A stretch of DNA of 64,000 bases from NCBI RefSeq assembly GCF_016862095.1, contig NZ_BOMH01000017.1, positions 186,001 through 250,000 on the forward strand, written 5' to 3'. A program made the position numbers and the translations under genes. The DNA is from Actinoplanes cyaneus. GTDB taxonomy: Bacteria; Actinomycetota; Actinomycetes; Mycobacteriales; Micromonosporaceae. Position 1 is the stretch's first letter. Every line of letters starts with the position of its first letter. The notes under the pieces were generated by a model. That model was not told where the DNA came from and ran no database searches. It saw only the letters and a program-made list of their open reading frames with translations. Positions 16,028-24,124 of the stretch are shown piece by piece.

Positions 16028-17107
16028 ATGACGACCGATGACGAGAACCGGCCGGTTCGCCGCCGCGTCACGCTGACCGGGATCAGCTCGCGTGCCTGGG
16101 AGCATCCGGCCGACCGGGGCGCCCTTTCCGCGTTGCGGGAGCTGCGTGGTTTCGACGACGTGGTGAAGACGTTCTTCGGGATGTGGAACGAGCGGGGTTT
16201 CCGGCTGAGCTATCTGGCCGGTTCGATCCGCGTCGACCACCGGCAGTACCCGCGGGTCTATCAGCGTTTCACCGAGGCGGCCAGCACGCTGGACATCGCC
16301 GAGCTGCCCGAGCTCTACGTGAGCCAGTCGCCGATCATCAACGGCTCGGCGATCGGGCTGGACAAGCCGTTCATCGTGATCACCACGGGCGCGGTGGAGA
16401 AGCTCGACGACGACGAGCTGCGGGCCATGCTCGGGCACGAGCTGGGTCACGTCCGCAGCGGCCACGCCGTCTACAAGACCATCATGATGATCCTGACCAG
16501 CTGGGCGGCGAACATCAGCTGGATCCCGATCGGCGCGATCGCGCTGCGGGCGATCATCGCCGGGATGCTGGAGTGGTGGCGCAAGGCGGAGCTCTCCGCC
16601 GACCGCGCCGGCCTGCTCGCCGGGCAGGACCCGGCCGCCTCGCTGCGACTGCTGATGAAGCTGGCCGGTGGCGGCGACCTGTCGCAGATCGACACCACCG
16701 CGTTCCTGGAGCAGGCCGCGGAGTACGAGGGCGGCGGCGACATCCGTGACAGCATCCACAAGCTCGGCATGACGGCCTGGAGCACCCACCCGTTCCCGGT
16801 GGCGCGCGCCTCCGAGCTGCGCAAGTGGGTCGACTCGGGGGCGTATGCAGCGATTCTCGGCGGCGATTACCCGCACCGCGACTCGGACGGCGACTCGTCG
16901 TTCTCCGAGGACGCGAAGGCGGCCGCCAAGTCGTACCGGGAAGATTTCGCGAATTCTCAGGATCCGCTGGTCGGGCTGCTGCGCCGGGTCGGCGACGGCG
17001 CGTCGGACATGGCGGGCGCGGCGGCCGGCCGGGCGATGAACTGGGCCAGCGACGCGCGGCGCCGTGCTCGCGGGGACGGCAACGGCGGCGACCCCGAAGC
17101 GAGCTGA
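16028..17107 (+). CDS. M48 family zinc metallopeptidase
   Basis: A 359-residue protein. ATG 16028 follows GGTGGGA; a GTG at 16019 is in frame. HELGH (residues 137-141) is the zinc site, and a Glu in KAELSADRAG (~185) should be the third ligand. A hydrophobic segment (~150-180, IMMILTSWAANISWIPIGAIA, broken here) suggests membrane association, as in HtpX-like proteases. The C-terminal ~70 residues are charged and low-complexity. It may take part in membrane-protein quality control. It sits 14 bp before an M20 peptidase gene and could share its message. Confidence 0.88.
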   Translation: MTTDDENRPVRRRVTLTGISSRAWEHPADRGALSALRELRGFDDVVKTFFGMWNERGFRLSYLAGSIRVDHRQYPRVYQRFTEAASTLDIAELPELYVSQSPIINGSAIGLDKPFIVITTGAVEKLDDDELRAMLGHELGHVRSGHAVYKTIMMILTSWAANISWIPIGAIALRAIIAGMLEWWRKAELSADRAGLLAGQDPAASLRLLMKLAGGGDLSQIDTTAFLEQAAEYEGGGDIRDSIHKLGMTAWSTHPFPVARASELRKWVDSGAYAAILGGDYPHRDSDGDSSFSEDAKAAAKSYREDFANSQDPLVGLLRRVGDGASDMAGAAAGRAMNWASDARRRARGDGNGGDPEAS

Positions 17108-17120
17108 TTACGATCGGGCG

Positions 17121-18473
17121 ATGAGCCTGACTGAATCCGAGCTGCGCGACACGATCGCGCGGGAGATGCCCGGTGTCCGCGCCGACCTGGAACGGTTGGT
17201 GCGGATCCCGGGCATCGCTTTCGAGGGTTTCGACCATTCACACGTGGAGCGTTCCGCCGAAGCGGTCGCCGAGCTGCTGCGGGGCTGTGGCCTGGACACG
17301 CAGATCGTGCGGCACGGCGGCCAGCCCGCGGTGATCGGCCGCAAGCCCGCCCCGCCCGGCGCCCCGACGGTGCTGCTCTACGCGCACCACGACGTGCAGC
17401 CGGCCGGCGACCCCGCGCTGTGGGACGGTGATCCGTTCGAGCCGGTCGAGCGGGACGGCCGGCTCTACGGCCGGGGCGCCGCCGACGACAAGGCGGGCGT
17501 GATGGCCCACGTGGCAGCGCTGCGCGCCTTCGGCGACCAGCTGCCGGTCGGCGTCGTCGTCTTCGTCGAGGGCGAGGAGGAGTATGGGTCGGATTCGCTC
17601 GACGCGATCATCCAGGCCCACCTGGAGGAGCTGCGCTCCGACGTGATCGTCATCGCCGACTCCGGCAACTGGGACATCGGCCGGCCCGCGCTGACCACCT
17701 CACTGCGCGGCCTGGTCAACCTGTTCGTCGAGGTCAAGGTGCTGAAGAGCGCCGTGCACAGCGGCATGTTCGGCGGTCCGGTGCCGGATGCGCTGATGGC
17801 CCTGGCCCGGCTGCTCAGCACGCTGCACGACGATGACGGCGAGGTCGCGGTCGACGGTCTCGTCGGTCGCGAGGGAGCCAGCGTCGACTATCCGGAGGAC
17901 AGGTTCCGCGTCGAGGCCGGGATGCTCGACGGCGTCTCGCTGATCGGCGGCGGCACGATCACCGACCGGATCTGGACCAAGCCGTCCATCTCGGTGCTGG
18001 GCATCGACGCGCCGCGCACGCTGGAGGCCGCCAACGCACTGCAGGCGACCGGCAAAGCCAAGATCAGCGTGCGGGTCGCTCCGGGCGACGACCCCAAGTC
18101 GGTGTTCGCCGCGGTCCGGTCCCACCTGGAGAAGCACGTGCCGTGGGGCGCGCACGTCGAGGTGACCCTGGAGAGTGACGGCAACCCGTCGGTCATCGAC
18201 GCGACCGGCCCCGGCTTCGAGGCCGCCCGGGCCGCGTTCCGTTCCGCCTGGGACGGGGCCGAACCGGTGGACATGGGCGTCGGTGGATCCATTCCGTTCA
18301 TCGCCACCTTCCAGGAGCTGTTCCCGAGTGCGACGATCCTGGTCACCGGTGTCGAAGACCCGCACTCCGCGGCACACGGACCGAACGAGAGCCTGCACCT
18401 GGGCGAGTTCGAGCGGGTCTGTGTCGCCGAGGCGCTGCTGCTCAAGAACGTTGCGGAGACCCTGACGAAGTGA
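17121..18473 (+). CDS. M20 family metallopeptidase (dipeptidase)
   Basis: A 450-residue M20/ArgE-type peptidase starting at ATG 17121. Metal ligands are visible in VLLYAHHDVQPAG (His, Asp), YGRGAADDKAG (Asp), VFVEGEEEYGS (Glu-Glu) and a late His in DPHSAAHGPNE. It probably cleaves dipeptides or acylated amino acids in the cytoplasm. Start choice is supported by family alignment at MSLTESELRDTIAREMP; upstream in-frame sequence overlaps the M48 gene. Confidence 0.9.
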   Translation: MSLTESELRDTIAREMPGVRADLERLVRIPGIAFEGFDHSHVERSAEAVAELLRGCGLDTQIVRHGGQPAVIGRKPAPPGAPTVLLYAHHDVQPAGDPALWDGDPFEPVERDGRLYGRGAADDKAGVMAHVAALRAFGDQLPVGVVVFVEGEEEYGSDSLDAIIQAHLEELRSDVIVIADSGNWDIGRPALTTSLRGLVNLFVEVKVLKSAVHSGMFGGPVPDALMALARLLSTLHDDDGEVAVDGLVGREGASVDYPEDRFRVEAGMLDGVSLIGGGTITDRIWTKPSISVLGIDAPRTLEAANALQATGKAKISVRVAPGDDPKSVFAAVRSHLEKHVPWGAHVEVTLESDGNPSVIDATGPGFEAARAAFRSAWDGAEPVDMGVGGSIPFIATFQELFPSATILVTGVEDPHSAAHGPNESLHLGEFERVCVAEALLLKNVAETLTK

Positions 18474-18491
18474 AGTAGGACGGAGTCGCTG

Positions 18492-19970
18492 ATGACCGAG
18501 CTGACGTGTGAGGTCCTGGTGGTGGGCGCCGGTCCGACCGGTCTGATGCTCGCCAACTGGCTGACCCGGCTCGGAGTGCGGGTGCTCGTGGTGGACGGCA
18601 AGGACGGCCCCACCCGCGAGTCCCGGGCGCTCGTGGTGCAGGCGCGCAGCCTGGAGATCTACGACCAGCTCGGCATCGGCGACCAGGTGCTCGACGCCGC
18701 TCACCGGGCGGAAGGACTGTCGCCTGGGAGCGGCGCGCGGGTGTTCGGCAGGGTGCCGCTCGGGCCGCTCGGGCGCGGCGTCACGCCGTACCCCTTCCTG
18801 GAAGTTCTCGAACAGAGCCGGAACGAGGAGATCCTCTACGACAATCTGCGCAAACTCGGCGGCGACGTGATCTGGGAGACGCCGGTCACCGCGATGGTGC
18901 AGGTCGAGGAGGGTGTCGAGGCGAAGGTCGGCAACCACACCGTCCGCGCCCGGTTCTGCGTCGGCTGTGACGGGGCGAGCTCGGCGGTCCGCAAGGCGCG
19001 CCGGATCCCCTTCGAGGGCAGCACCAACGCGCACCGGTTCTACGTGCTCGACGCCGCGGCCGCGGCCGGCCTGGTCGCCGACTCGGTCAACGTGCGGCCC
19101 GGCGGGCGCGAGTTCCTTCTCGCGTTCCCGATGCCCGGTCGCGGCAACTGGCGACTGATCGGCCTGGTCCGCGACGAGGACGGCGACGGCACGCTCGACG
19201 AGGAGGACGTGCGCGGCCGGCTCCGGGAGATCTTCGCGGTGACCTACGGCGAGGCGCGCTGGTTCGCGACGTACCGGGTGCACCACAAGGTCGCCGCGGC
19301 GTTCCGCGACGGGCCGTTCTTCCTGGCCGGCGATGCCGGTCACGTGCATTCACCGGTCGGCGCGCAGGGCATGAACACCGGTTTGCAGGATGCGCACAAT
19401 CTGGCCTTCAAGCTCGCCGACGTGCTGCAGGGGCGGCGCCGGGACTCCTGGCTCGACCGCTACGAGGCGGAGCGCCGACCGGTCGCGAAGACCCTGGTCG
19501 CCACCACCGACCGGCTCTTCCAGGGGATCACCGACGACCGGCGGGCGACCCGGGCGCTGCGGACCGCCCTGATCCCGGTGCTCGCGCCGATCGCGACCAG
19601 GTTGCTGCCGCGCTCGGCGGGCGGGTCACGCCTGTTCCAGTACATCTCCCAGGTGCGCATCCACTACCCGATCGGGCCCGACGCGCGGACACCGGACGGC
19701 AAGCGGGACCCGGTCGTCGGCCGCCGCCTGCCCTGGACAGGCGGGAACTTCGGGGTGCTGCGCTCCGCCGATTGGCAGATCCACGGGTACGGGGGTCTGG
19801 AAGGCCCGGAAGCACCCGATCTGGGCCTGCCGGTGCACATCTTCCCGGCCGCCCCGGCGACGTACCTCCAACCGGGTTTCTTCTATCTCGTGCGCCCGGA
19901 CGGCTTCGTCGCGGCGCGCGCCGAACCGGCCGACGCGGAGGTCAAGTTCCGGCACGCGATGGCCGTGTGA
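18492..19970 (+). CDS. FAD-dependent aromatic hydroxylase-type monooxygenase
   Basis: A 492-residue class A flavoprotein monooxygenase. The N-terminal Rossmann motif VVGAGPTGLMLANWL and the FAD/NADPH fingerprint YLAGDAGHVHSPVGAQGMNTG-type segment (near 19330-19385) mark the PheA/TfdB family. A C-terminal thioredoxin-like part, often present in this family, seems shortened. It may hydroxylate a phenolic compound; the substrate cannot be read from sequence. It is 18 bp downstream of the M20 gene and may be co-transcribed. Confidence 0.88.
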   Translation: MTELTCEVLVVGAGPTGLMLANWLTRLGVRVLVVDGKDGPTRESRALVVQARSLEIYDQLGIGDQVLDAAHRAEGLSPGSGARVFGRVPLGPLGRGVTPYPFLEVLEQSRNEEILYDNLRKLGGDVIWETPVTAMVQVEEGVEAKVGNHTVRARFCVGCDGASSAVRKARRIPFEGSTNAHRFYVLDAAAAAGLVADSVNVRPGGREFLLAFPMPGRGNWRLIGLVRDEDGDGTLDEEDVRGRLREIFAVTYGEARWFATYRVHHKVAAAFRDGPFFLAGDAGHVHSPVGAQGMNTGLQDAHNLAFKLADVLQGRRRDSWLDRYEAERRPVAKTLVATTDRLFQGITDDRRATRALRTALIPVLAPIATRLLPRSAGGSRLFQYISQVRIHYPIGPDARTPDGKRDPVVGRRLPWTGGNFGVLRSADWQIHGYGGLEGPEAPDLGLPVHIFPAAPATYLQPGFFYLVRPDGFVAARAEPADAEVKFRHAMAV

Positions 19971-19999
19971 TCGGCAGTCGATCCTGTTAGGATTCGAAC

Positions 20000-20308
20000 A
20001 TGCGTTCGATAACTGCTGTTCCTGCAGGCGGTGGTGGGTCCAGCTTCGCGGCCCGGGCCAAGCCGACCGGCCCGCGTGCCACAGTGGATCGGCTTCGGAC
20101 TCGCGATCGGATCGAGTCGATCGCACGGCTTCGCGCCGCGGTCCGGGCCCTGGGGGACGTCGACGTCTCCGGGTGGGACGACTCCACCCTCACCGAGCAT
20201 CTCGACGACCTCTCCCGGGCGCTGTGCGGGCTCGACGCCGAGCTGTCCCGCGTCGCCGAGTCCGTCCGGGCCCGCGGCTTCCGCATCGACGAGCCCCTGG
20301 CAGCCTAA
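20000..20308 (+). CDS. Hypothetical helical protein (102 aa)
   Basis: ATG 20000 lies seven bases after AGGA. The product has a flexible N-terminus and a helical C-terminal region (RIESIARLRAAVRALGDVDV, LTEHLDDLSRALCGLDAEL, split) resembling the N-terminal helical part of DUF222/HNH proteins, which may mean a truncated relic. It stops directly before the first long intergenic repeat. Function unknown. Confidence 0.45.
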   Translation: MRSITAVPAGGGGSSFAARAKPTGPRATVDRLRTRDRIESIARLRAAVRALGDVDVSGWDDSTLTEHLDDLSRALCGLDAELSRVAESVRARGFRIDEPLAA

Positions 20309-20310
20309 AA

Positions 20311-20634
20311 TCAAGATCACATTCTTCATTGCCTGCCTCCGCTGTGGTCCGGATCGTCGCTCCCGCGGGGACCCTTCCGGTCTGAGCAGGGCCGTGGCCG
20401 GCCCAGAACGCTCAGCCCGAAAGGGTGATCTCCGTGGGGGGCACGGTCAAGGCCAAACCCCGGTCGGCGTTCGCCGTTCGTCCGGGCTGATGCTGTCGAG
20501 GGCCCGGGCCCGGACGGTTCCGCCGATCGGAGTCCGCGACGAGGCCGGTGGGCACGGCAGCGGCGCGCTCGCTCTTCCGGCTGGTTGTCATGGGCGTTAT
20601 GAGGCACGAATAACGCCCATGACAACCAGCCGGA
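20311..20634. repeat. Long intergenic repeat, copy 1, with terminal hairpin
   Basis: This stretch begins three bases after the previous stop. It contains a 57-bp block (20324-20380) identical to 38758-38814 and ends in a very strong hairpin: 25-bp perfect stem (20576-20600 and 20610-20634) around the 9-base loop GAGGCACGA. Frames that cross it in both directions give repetitive junk translations, so I call it non-coding. Likely a terminator-like or REP/MITE-like element. Confidence 0.7.
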
Positions 20635-20662
20635 CCCGCAACCCGCGCCGCTGCCTGGGGCC

Positions 20663-20820
20663 GGAGCGGACTCGCGCTCCGCGTCGGCCGGAGCGGGACT
20701 CGCGGCCGGCATTGGCAGGAGCGGGGCTGGCGCCCCGCGTCGGGCGGAGCGGGGCTGGCGCCCCGCGTCGGGCGGAGCGGGGCTCGCGGCCTGCGTCGGG
20801 CGGAGCGGGGCTCGTGGCCC
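20663..20820. repeat. 28-bp GC-rich tandem repeat (about 5.6 units)
   Basis: Units of 27-28 bases beginning GGAGCGG repeat from 20663 to 20820, two of them identical (consecutive GGAGCGGGGCTGGCGCCCCG units). Each unit contains a short internal palindrome (GGGGCTGGCGCCCC-like). It lies between the copy 1 hairpin and ligB and contains no gene I can support. Confidence 0.65.
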
Positions 20821-20920
20821 GGATCGTATGTGGGCTGCGGGTGGCGTTGCCGGTGCAGGGACGGGGGATGGTGGTGCGGAGGGGCACCGGGCGGGCGCAG
20901 CTGCTGTCAGGATGGGGTTC

Positions 20921-22483
20921 GTGCGGTTCACTGACATTGCCGCCACCTCGGCCGCGGTCGCCGCGACCGGTGGGCGGAAGGCGAAGATCGAGCTGCTGGC
21001 CGGCGCGCTGCGACAGCTCGAGCCGGACGAGATCGCGGCCGGCTCGGCGTTCCTCGCCGGCGAGCTGCGGCAACGGCAGACCGGGGTGGGCTACGCCGGG
21101 CTGCGGAACCGGCCCGCGCCGGCGGCCGAGCCGTCACTGACCGTCGCCGGGGTCGACGCCGCGATCGCCGAGATCGCGACGGTGGCCGGCACCGGGTCGC
21201 AGGCGCGGCGGCGGGAGTTGCTCGGGGCGCTGTTCGGGGCGGCCACCGCGGACGAGCAGCGGCTGCTGGTCGGGCTCTTCGGCGGGGAGTTGCGGCAGGG
21301 CGCGCAGGCCGGTCTGCTGGCCGAGGCGATCGCGGTCGCCGCGCAGGTGCCGGTCACCGCCGTACGCCGGGCACTGCTCCTGTCGGGTGACCTGAAGCAG
21401 GTCGCCGTGGCGGCCCTGGCCGGCGGCTCGGCCGCGCTCGCGGAGATCCGGCTGACCGTCGGCATCCCGCTCACCCCGATGCTCGCCCAGAGCGCCCCCG
21501 ACGTCGGCGCGGCGCTGCTGGCCACCGGCGCGCCCGCGGTCGTCGACACGAAGCTCGACGGGATCCGGATCCAGGTGCACCGATCCGGCGACGAGGTGGC
21601 CGTCTTCACCCGCAGCCTGGACGAGATCACCGAGCGGCTCCCCGAGGTGGTGGCCTCGGTCCGCGCGTTGCCGCTGCGCGAGGTGGTGCTGGACGGCGAG
21701 GCCATGGCGCTCGACGAGCGGGGGCGGCCGCGCCCGTTCCAGGAGACGTCGAGCCGGGCCGCGACGCGCGCCGGCGGAAAGGGCGGCGCCGGGCGGAGGA
21801 GCGGCGCCGACGGGAAGGGTGCCGAGGGGCCGAGCCTGGTGCCGTACTTCTTCGACCTTCTGCATCTGGACGGCACGGATCTGCTCGACGAGCCGGGGCG
21901 GGTGCGCTGGGCAGCTCTCGCCGACGCGCTGCCGGCCGAGCTGATCGTCGGGCGGACGACGGTCGAGACGGAGGAGCAGGCCGCCGCCGTGTTCGCCGCC
22001 GCCGTCGGTGCGGGGCAGGAGGGCGTTGTCGTCAAAGCTCCCGACGCGCCGTACGACGTGGGCCGCCGCGGCTCGGCGTGGGTGAAGGTCAAGCCCCGGC
22101 ACACTCTCGACCTGGTCGTTCTCGCCGTCGAGTGGGGGCACGGGCGGCGCCGCGGCTGGCTGTCGAACCTGCACCTGGGCGCGCGGGATCCGGAGTCCGG
22201 CGGGTTCGTGATGCTCGGCAAGACGTTCAAGGGGCTCACCGACGAGCTGCTGCGCTGGCAGACCGAACGCTTCAAGGAGCTGGCGGTCGAGGACAACGGC
22301 TGGGTGGTGCGGGTGCGCCCGGAACAGGTGGTGGAGATCGCGTTCGACGGGGTGCAGACGTCGCCGCGCTATCCGGGTGGGGTGGCGCTGCGGTTCGCCA
22401 GGGTGCTGCGCTATCGCGAGGACAAGACCGCGGCGGAGGCGGACACCATCGACGCCGTCCGGGCGATCGGCGGCACGTTATAG
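20921..22483 (+). CDS. ligB: ATP-dependent DNA ligase (LigB-type)
   Basis: A 520-residue ligase from GTG 20921 (VRFTDIAATSAAVAAT, the family's usual beginning), with AGGATGGGG just upstream. It has three domains: an N-terminal helical DNA-binding domain (~1-190), an adenylation domain with the nucleotidyl-lysine motif DTKLDGIRIQVH (~207-215) and VKVKPRHTLDLVVL, and a C-terminal OB fold. This matches mycobacterial LigB in order and length. It probably acts in DNA repair. It converges with the next gene and their stops overlap by 6 bases. Confidence 0.92.
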   Translation: MRFTDIAATSAAVAATGGRKAKIELLAGALRQLEPDEIAAGSAFLAGELRQRQTGVGYAGLRNRPAPAAEPSLTVAGVDAAIAEIATVAGTGSQARRRELLGALFGAATADEQRLLVGLFGGELRQGAQAGLLAEAIAVAAQVPVTAVRRALLLSGDLKQVAVAALAGGSAALAEIRLTVGIPLTPMLAQSAPDVGAALLATGAPAVVDTKLDGIRIQVHRSGDEVAVFTRSLDEITERLPEVVASVRALPLREVVLDGEAMALDERGRPRPFQETSSRAATRAGGKGGAGRRSGADGKGAEGPSLVPYFFDLLHLDGTDLLDEPGRVRWAALADALPAELIVGRTTVETEEQAAAVFAAAVGAGQEGVVVKAPDAPYDVGRRGSAWVKVKPRHTLDLVVLAVEWGHGRRRGWLSNLHLGARDPESGGFVMLGKTFKGLTDELLRWQTERFKELAVEDNGWVVRVRPEQVVEIAFDGVQTSPRYPGGVALRFARVLRYREDKTAAEADTIDAVRAIGGTL

Positions 22484-23005
22484 GGCGGCCAGGCTGCGTA
22501 CGTAATTGACCTGCTGATTGATGGTGACCACATCGTCCTCGTGGTCGACCGGGATGCGGGCCACATACTGCTGGGGGCCGCTGGTCAGGGTGACCGTGAC
22601 AGTGCCCTGCGGCGGCGACTCCTTGATCAGCAGGAGCAGCAGGCTGAGCCCGAACGTGCAGACCGCCAGGCCGAACCCGGCGATCTTGGCCCAGAGCGGG
22701 GTGCGGCGCTGGGTGACCCAGAACTCGTTGACCTGCCAGCGGGAGCCCGCGAGCGGGAAGTCGCCGACCGGGGTGCGGATCGTCGACGAGGTGATCTCGA
22801 TCTCGGCGATCCGGACGATGACCGGCCCGGACGCGACCGGCGGGGGACCGCCCGGAACCTGCGAGGGAACCGGCGGGACCTGCGACGTCACGGGTGGGAC
22901 CGGTGGGACCTGTGGCGGGACCGGCGGGATGCCGGCGGGTGACGGCGTGGGGACACCCGGAGCCGGCGCGGGGGTGCCCCAGGGATCGTCCGGCGGGAAG
23001 GTCAT
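22478..23005 (-). CDS. Proline-rich membrane-anchored hypothetical protein (175 aa)
   Basis: ATG at 23005 (MTFPPDDPWGTP). The N-terminal ~65 residues are proline-rich repeats (PVPPQVPPVPPVTSQVPPVP). A soluble segment (IAEIEITSSTIRTPVGDFPL) is then followed by one or two membrane helices (KIAGFGLAVCTFGLSLLLLLI) and a short C-terminal domain with YVARIPVDHEDDVVTINQQV. This layout is common in uncharacterised actinomycete proteins. It is the gene downstream of surf1 on the same strand, 10 bp away. Confidence 0.65.
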   Translation of the reverse strand: MTFPPDDPWGTPAPAPGVPTPSPAGIPPVPPQVPPVPPVTSQVPPVPSQVPGGPPPVASGPVIVRIAEIEITSSTIRTPVGDFPLAGSRWQVNEFWVTQRRTPLWAKIAGFGLAVCTFGLSLLLLLIKESPPQGTVTVTLTSGPQQYVARIPVDHEDDVVTINQQVNYVRSLAAL

Positions 23006-23015
23006 GCCCGGGACA

Positions 23016-24014
23016 TTAATCGGCGCCGTTCTGCGCGGCGAGACGACGGTCCGCTTCCTCGACGCGATCCCCCGATTTCGCGGCTTTCCTGGCGGCGCGG
23101 GCGGCGGCCCGAGCAGCGGCCCGCTGGTCGGCCTCCTCGACGCGGTCGCGCGGCTTGGACCGGGCGGCACGCTGATCCTGCGACCGGGCGGCCGGCTGGT
23201 CCTGCGGCTGGGCGGCCGGCGCGGGCGCGTCGACCGGTGTGGGCTGCTCGTCCGACGGCTGGTTCTCGCCGCGCGCCTCACGCCGTGCCTGGAAGCCGAA
23301 GAGCACCAGTGCCATCACCGCGAACAGCCACCACTGAACCGCATACCCCCCGTTCTGCCAGGCGTCCTCGTGATCGATCGGGATCCGGGAGAAGGCCGGG
23401 TCGCCGGCCGGCGTCTGCTCGGTGAGCAGCACGTACGCCCCGTACAGGGGAAATGGCAGGTCCTGCGCGAGTTTCGGGAGACTGACCCGGCGGGTGTCCA
23501 GCCGGCCGTCACGTCGCTCGATGGGGGCAGGTCGACTTTCCGACAGGTGCACCTGTCCGACAACGGTCACCTCGCCGCTCGGCGCGGCCGGAGCCTGCGG
23601 GGCCGCCAGCGCCCCGGCCCCCGCGGGGGGCACCCAGCCCCGGTCGACCAGGACCGTCGTCCCATCGGCGAGCACCAGTGGCGTGAGGATCTCGAAACCC
23701 ACCTCGCCGTTCACCGTGCGGCCCCGCGCCTGGATCTCGTGCGACGGGTCGTAACGCCCGGTCACCGTCACCTTTGTCCAGGCCAGGGCCTTACCGGGGG
23801 ACGCGCCCGGCGTGCCCTGGGCGGTCGGCGCGGCGAGCACCGAGGTGAGCGGGACGGCCGGGGCCGAGTCCGCCGCGTCGATCCGGACGTTGATGTCGTG
23901 GCGCTCGTGGTACCGGCGGAGCTGCCAGTTGCCGAGCATCACCATGATCACTGAGGCGACCACGGCCAGGACGGCAGCGGTCAGCCAGCGGGGTGTCAGC
24001 AGGAACCGGTACAC
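23016..24014 (-). CDS. SURF1 family cytochrome oxidase assembly protein
   Basis: A 332-residue protein starting at GTG 24014. An N-terminal membrane helix (~10-30) precedes the SURF1 signature GNWQLRRYHERHD, and LVDRGWVPP and YAVQWWLFAVMALVL with the second membrane helix follow. SURF1 supports haem a insertion or assembly of the aa3-type cytochrome c oxidase. The C-terminal ~85 residues are a charged Ala/Arg/Glu extension with near-repeats (DRVEEADQRAAARAAARAAR), longer than usual. It is divergent from cobB. Confidence 0.92.
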   Translation of the reverse strand: MYRFLLTPRWLTAAVLAVVASVIMVMLGNWQLRRYHERHDINVRIDAADSAPAVPLTSVLAAPTAQGTPGASPGKALAWTKVTVTGRYDPSHEIQARGRTVNGEVGFEILTPLVLADGTTVLVDRGWVPPAGAGALAAPQAPAAPSGEVTVVGQVHLSESRPAPIERRDGRLDTRRVSLPKLAQDLPFPLYGAYVLLTEQTPAGDPAFSRIPIDHEDAWQNGGYAVQWWLFAVMALVLFGFQARREARGENQPSDEQPTPVDAPAPAAQPQDQPAARSQDQRAARSKPRDRVEEADQRAAARAAARAARKAAKSGDRVEEADRRLAAQNGAD

Positions 24015-24124
24015 CCCCCGAGGCTACCCGGCGTGTCGGCAGTGGCCGCCGGAGCCGGGTACTGTGCGAACTCCGGCGGCCATTAGCACGTGACCGCGGG
24101 TCCGCGAAACCACCGGGGGATATC

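Noticed and set aside
20326..20946. Open frames through the long intergenic repeats, also at 32528-32941 and 38763-39266, whose translations share WFSWAL...HNAHENQ-like text
   Set aside because: The shared text is simply the translated hairpin arms; composition is low-complexity and frames have no ribosome-binding sites.
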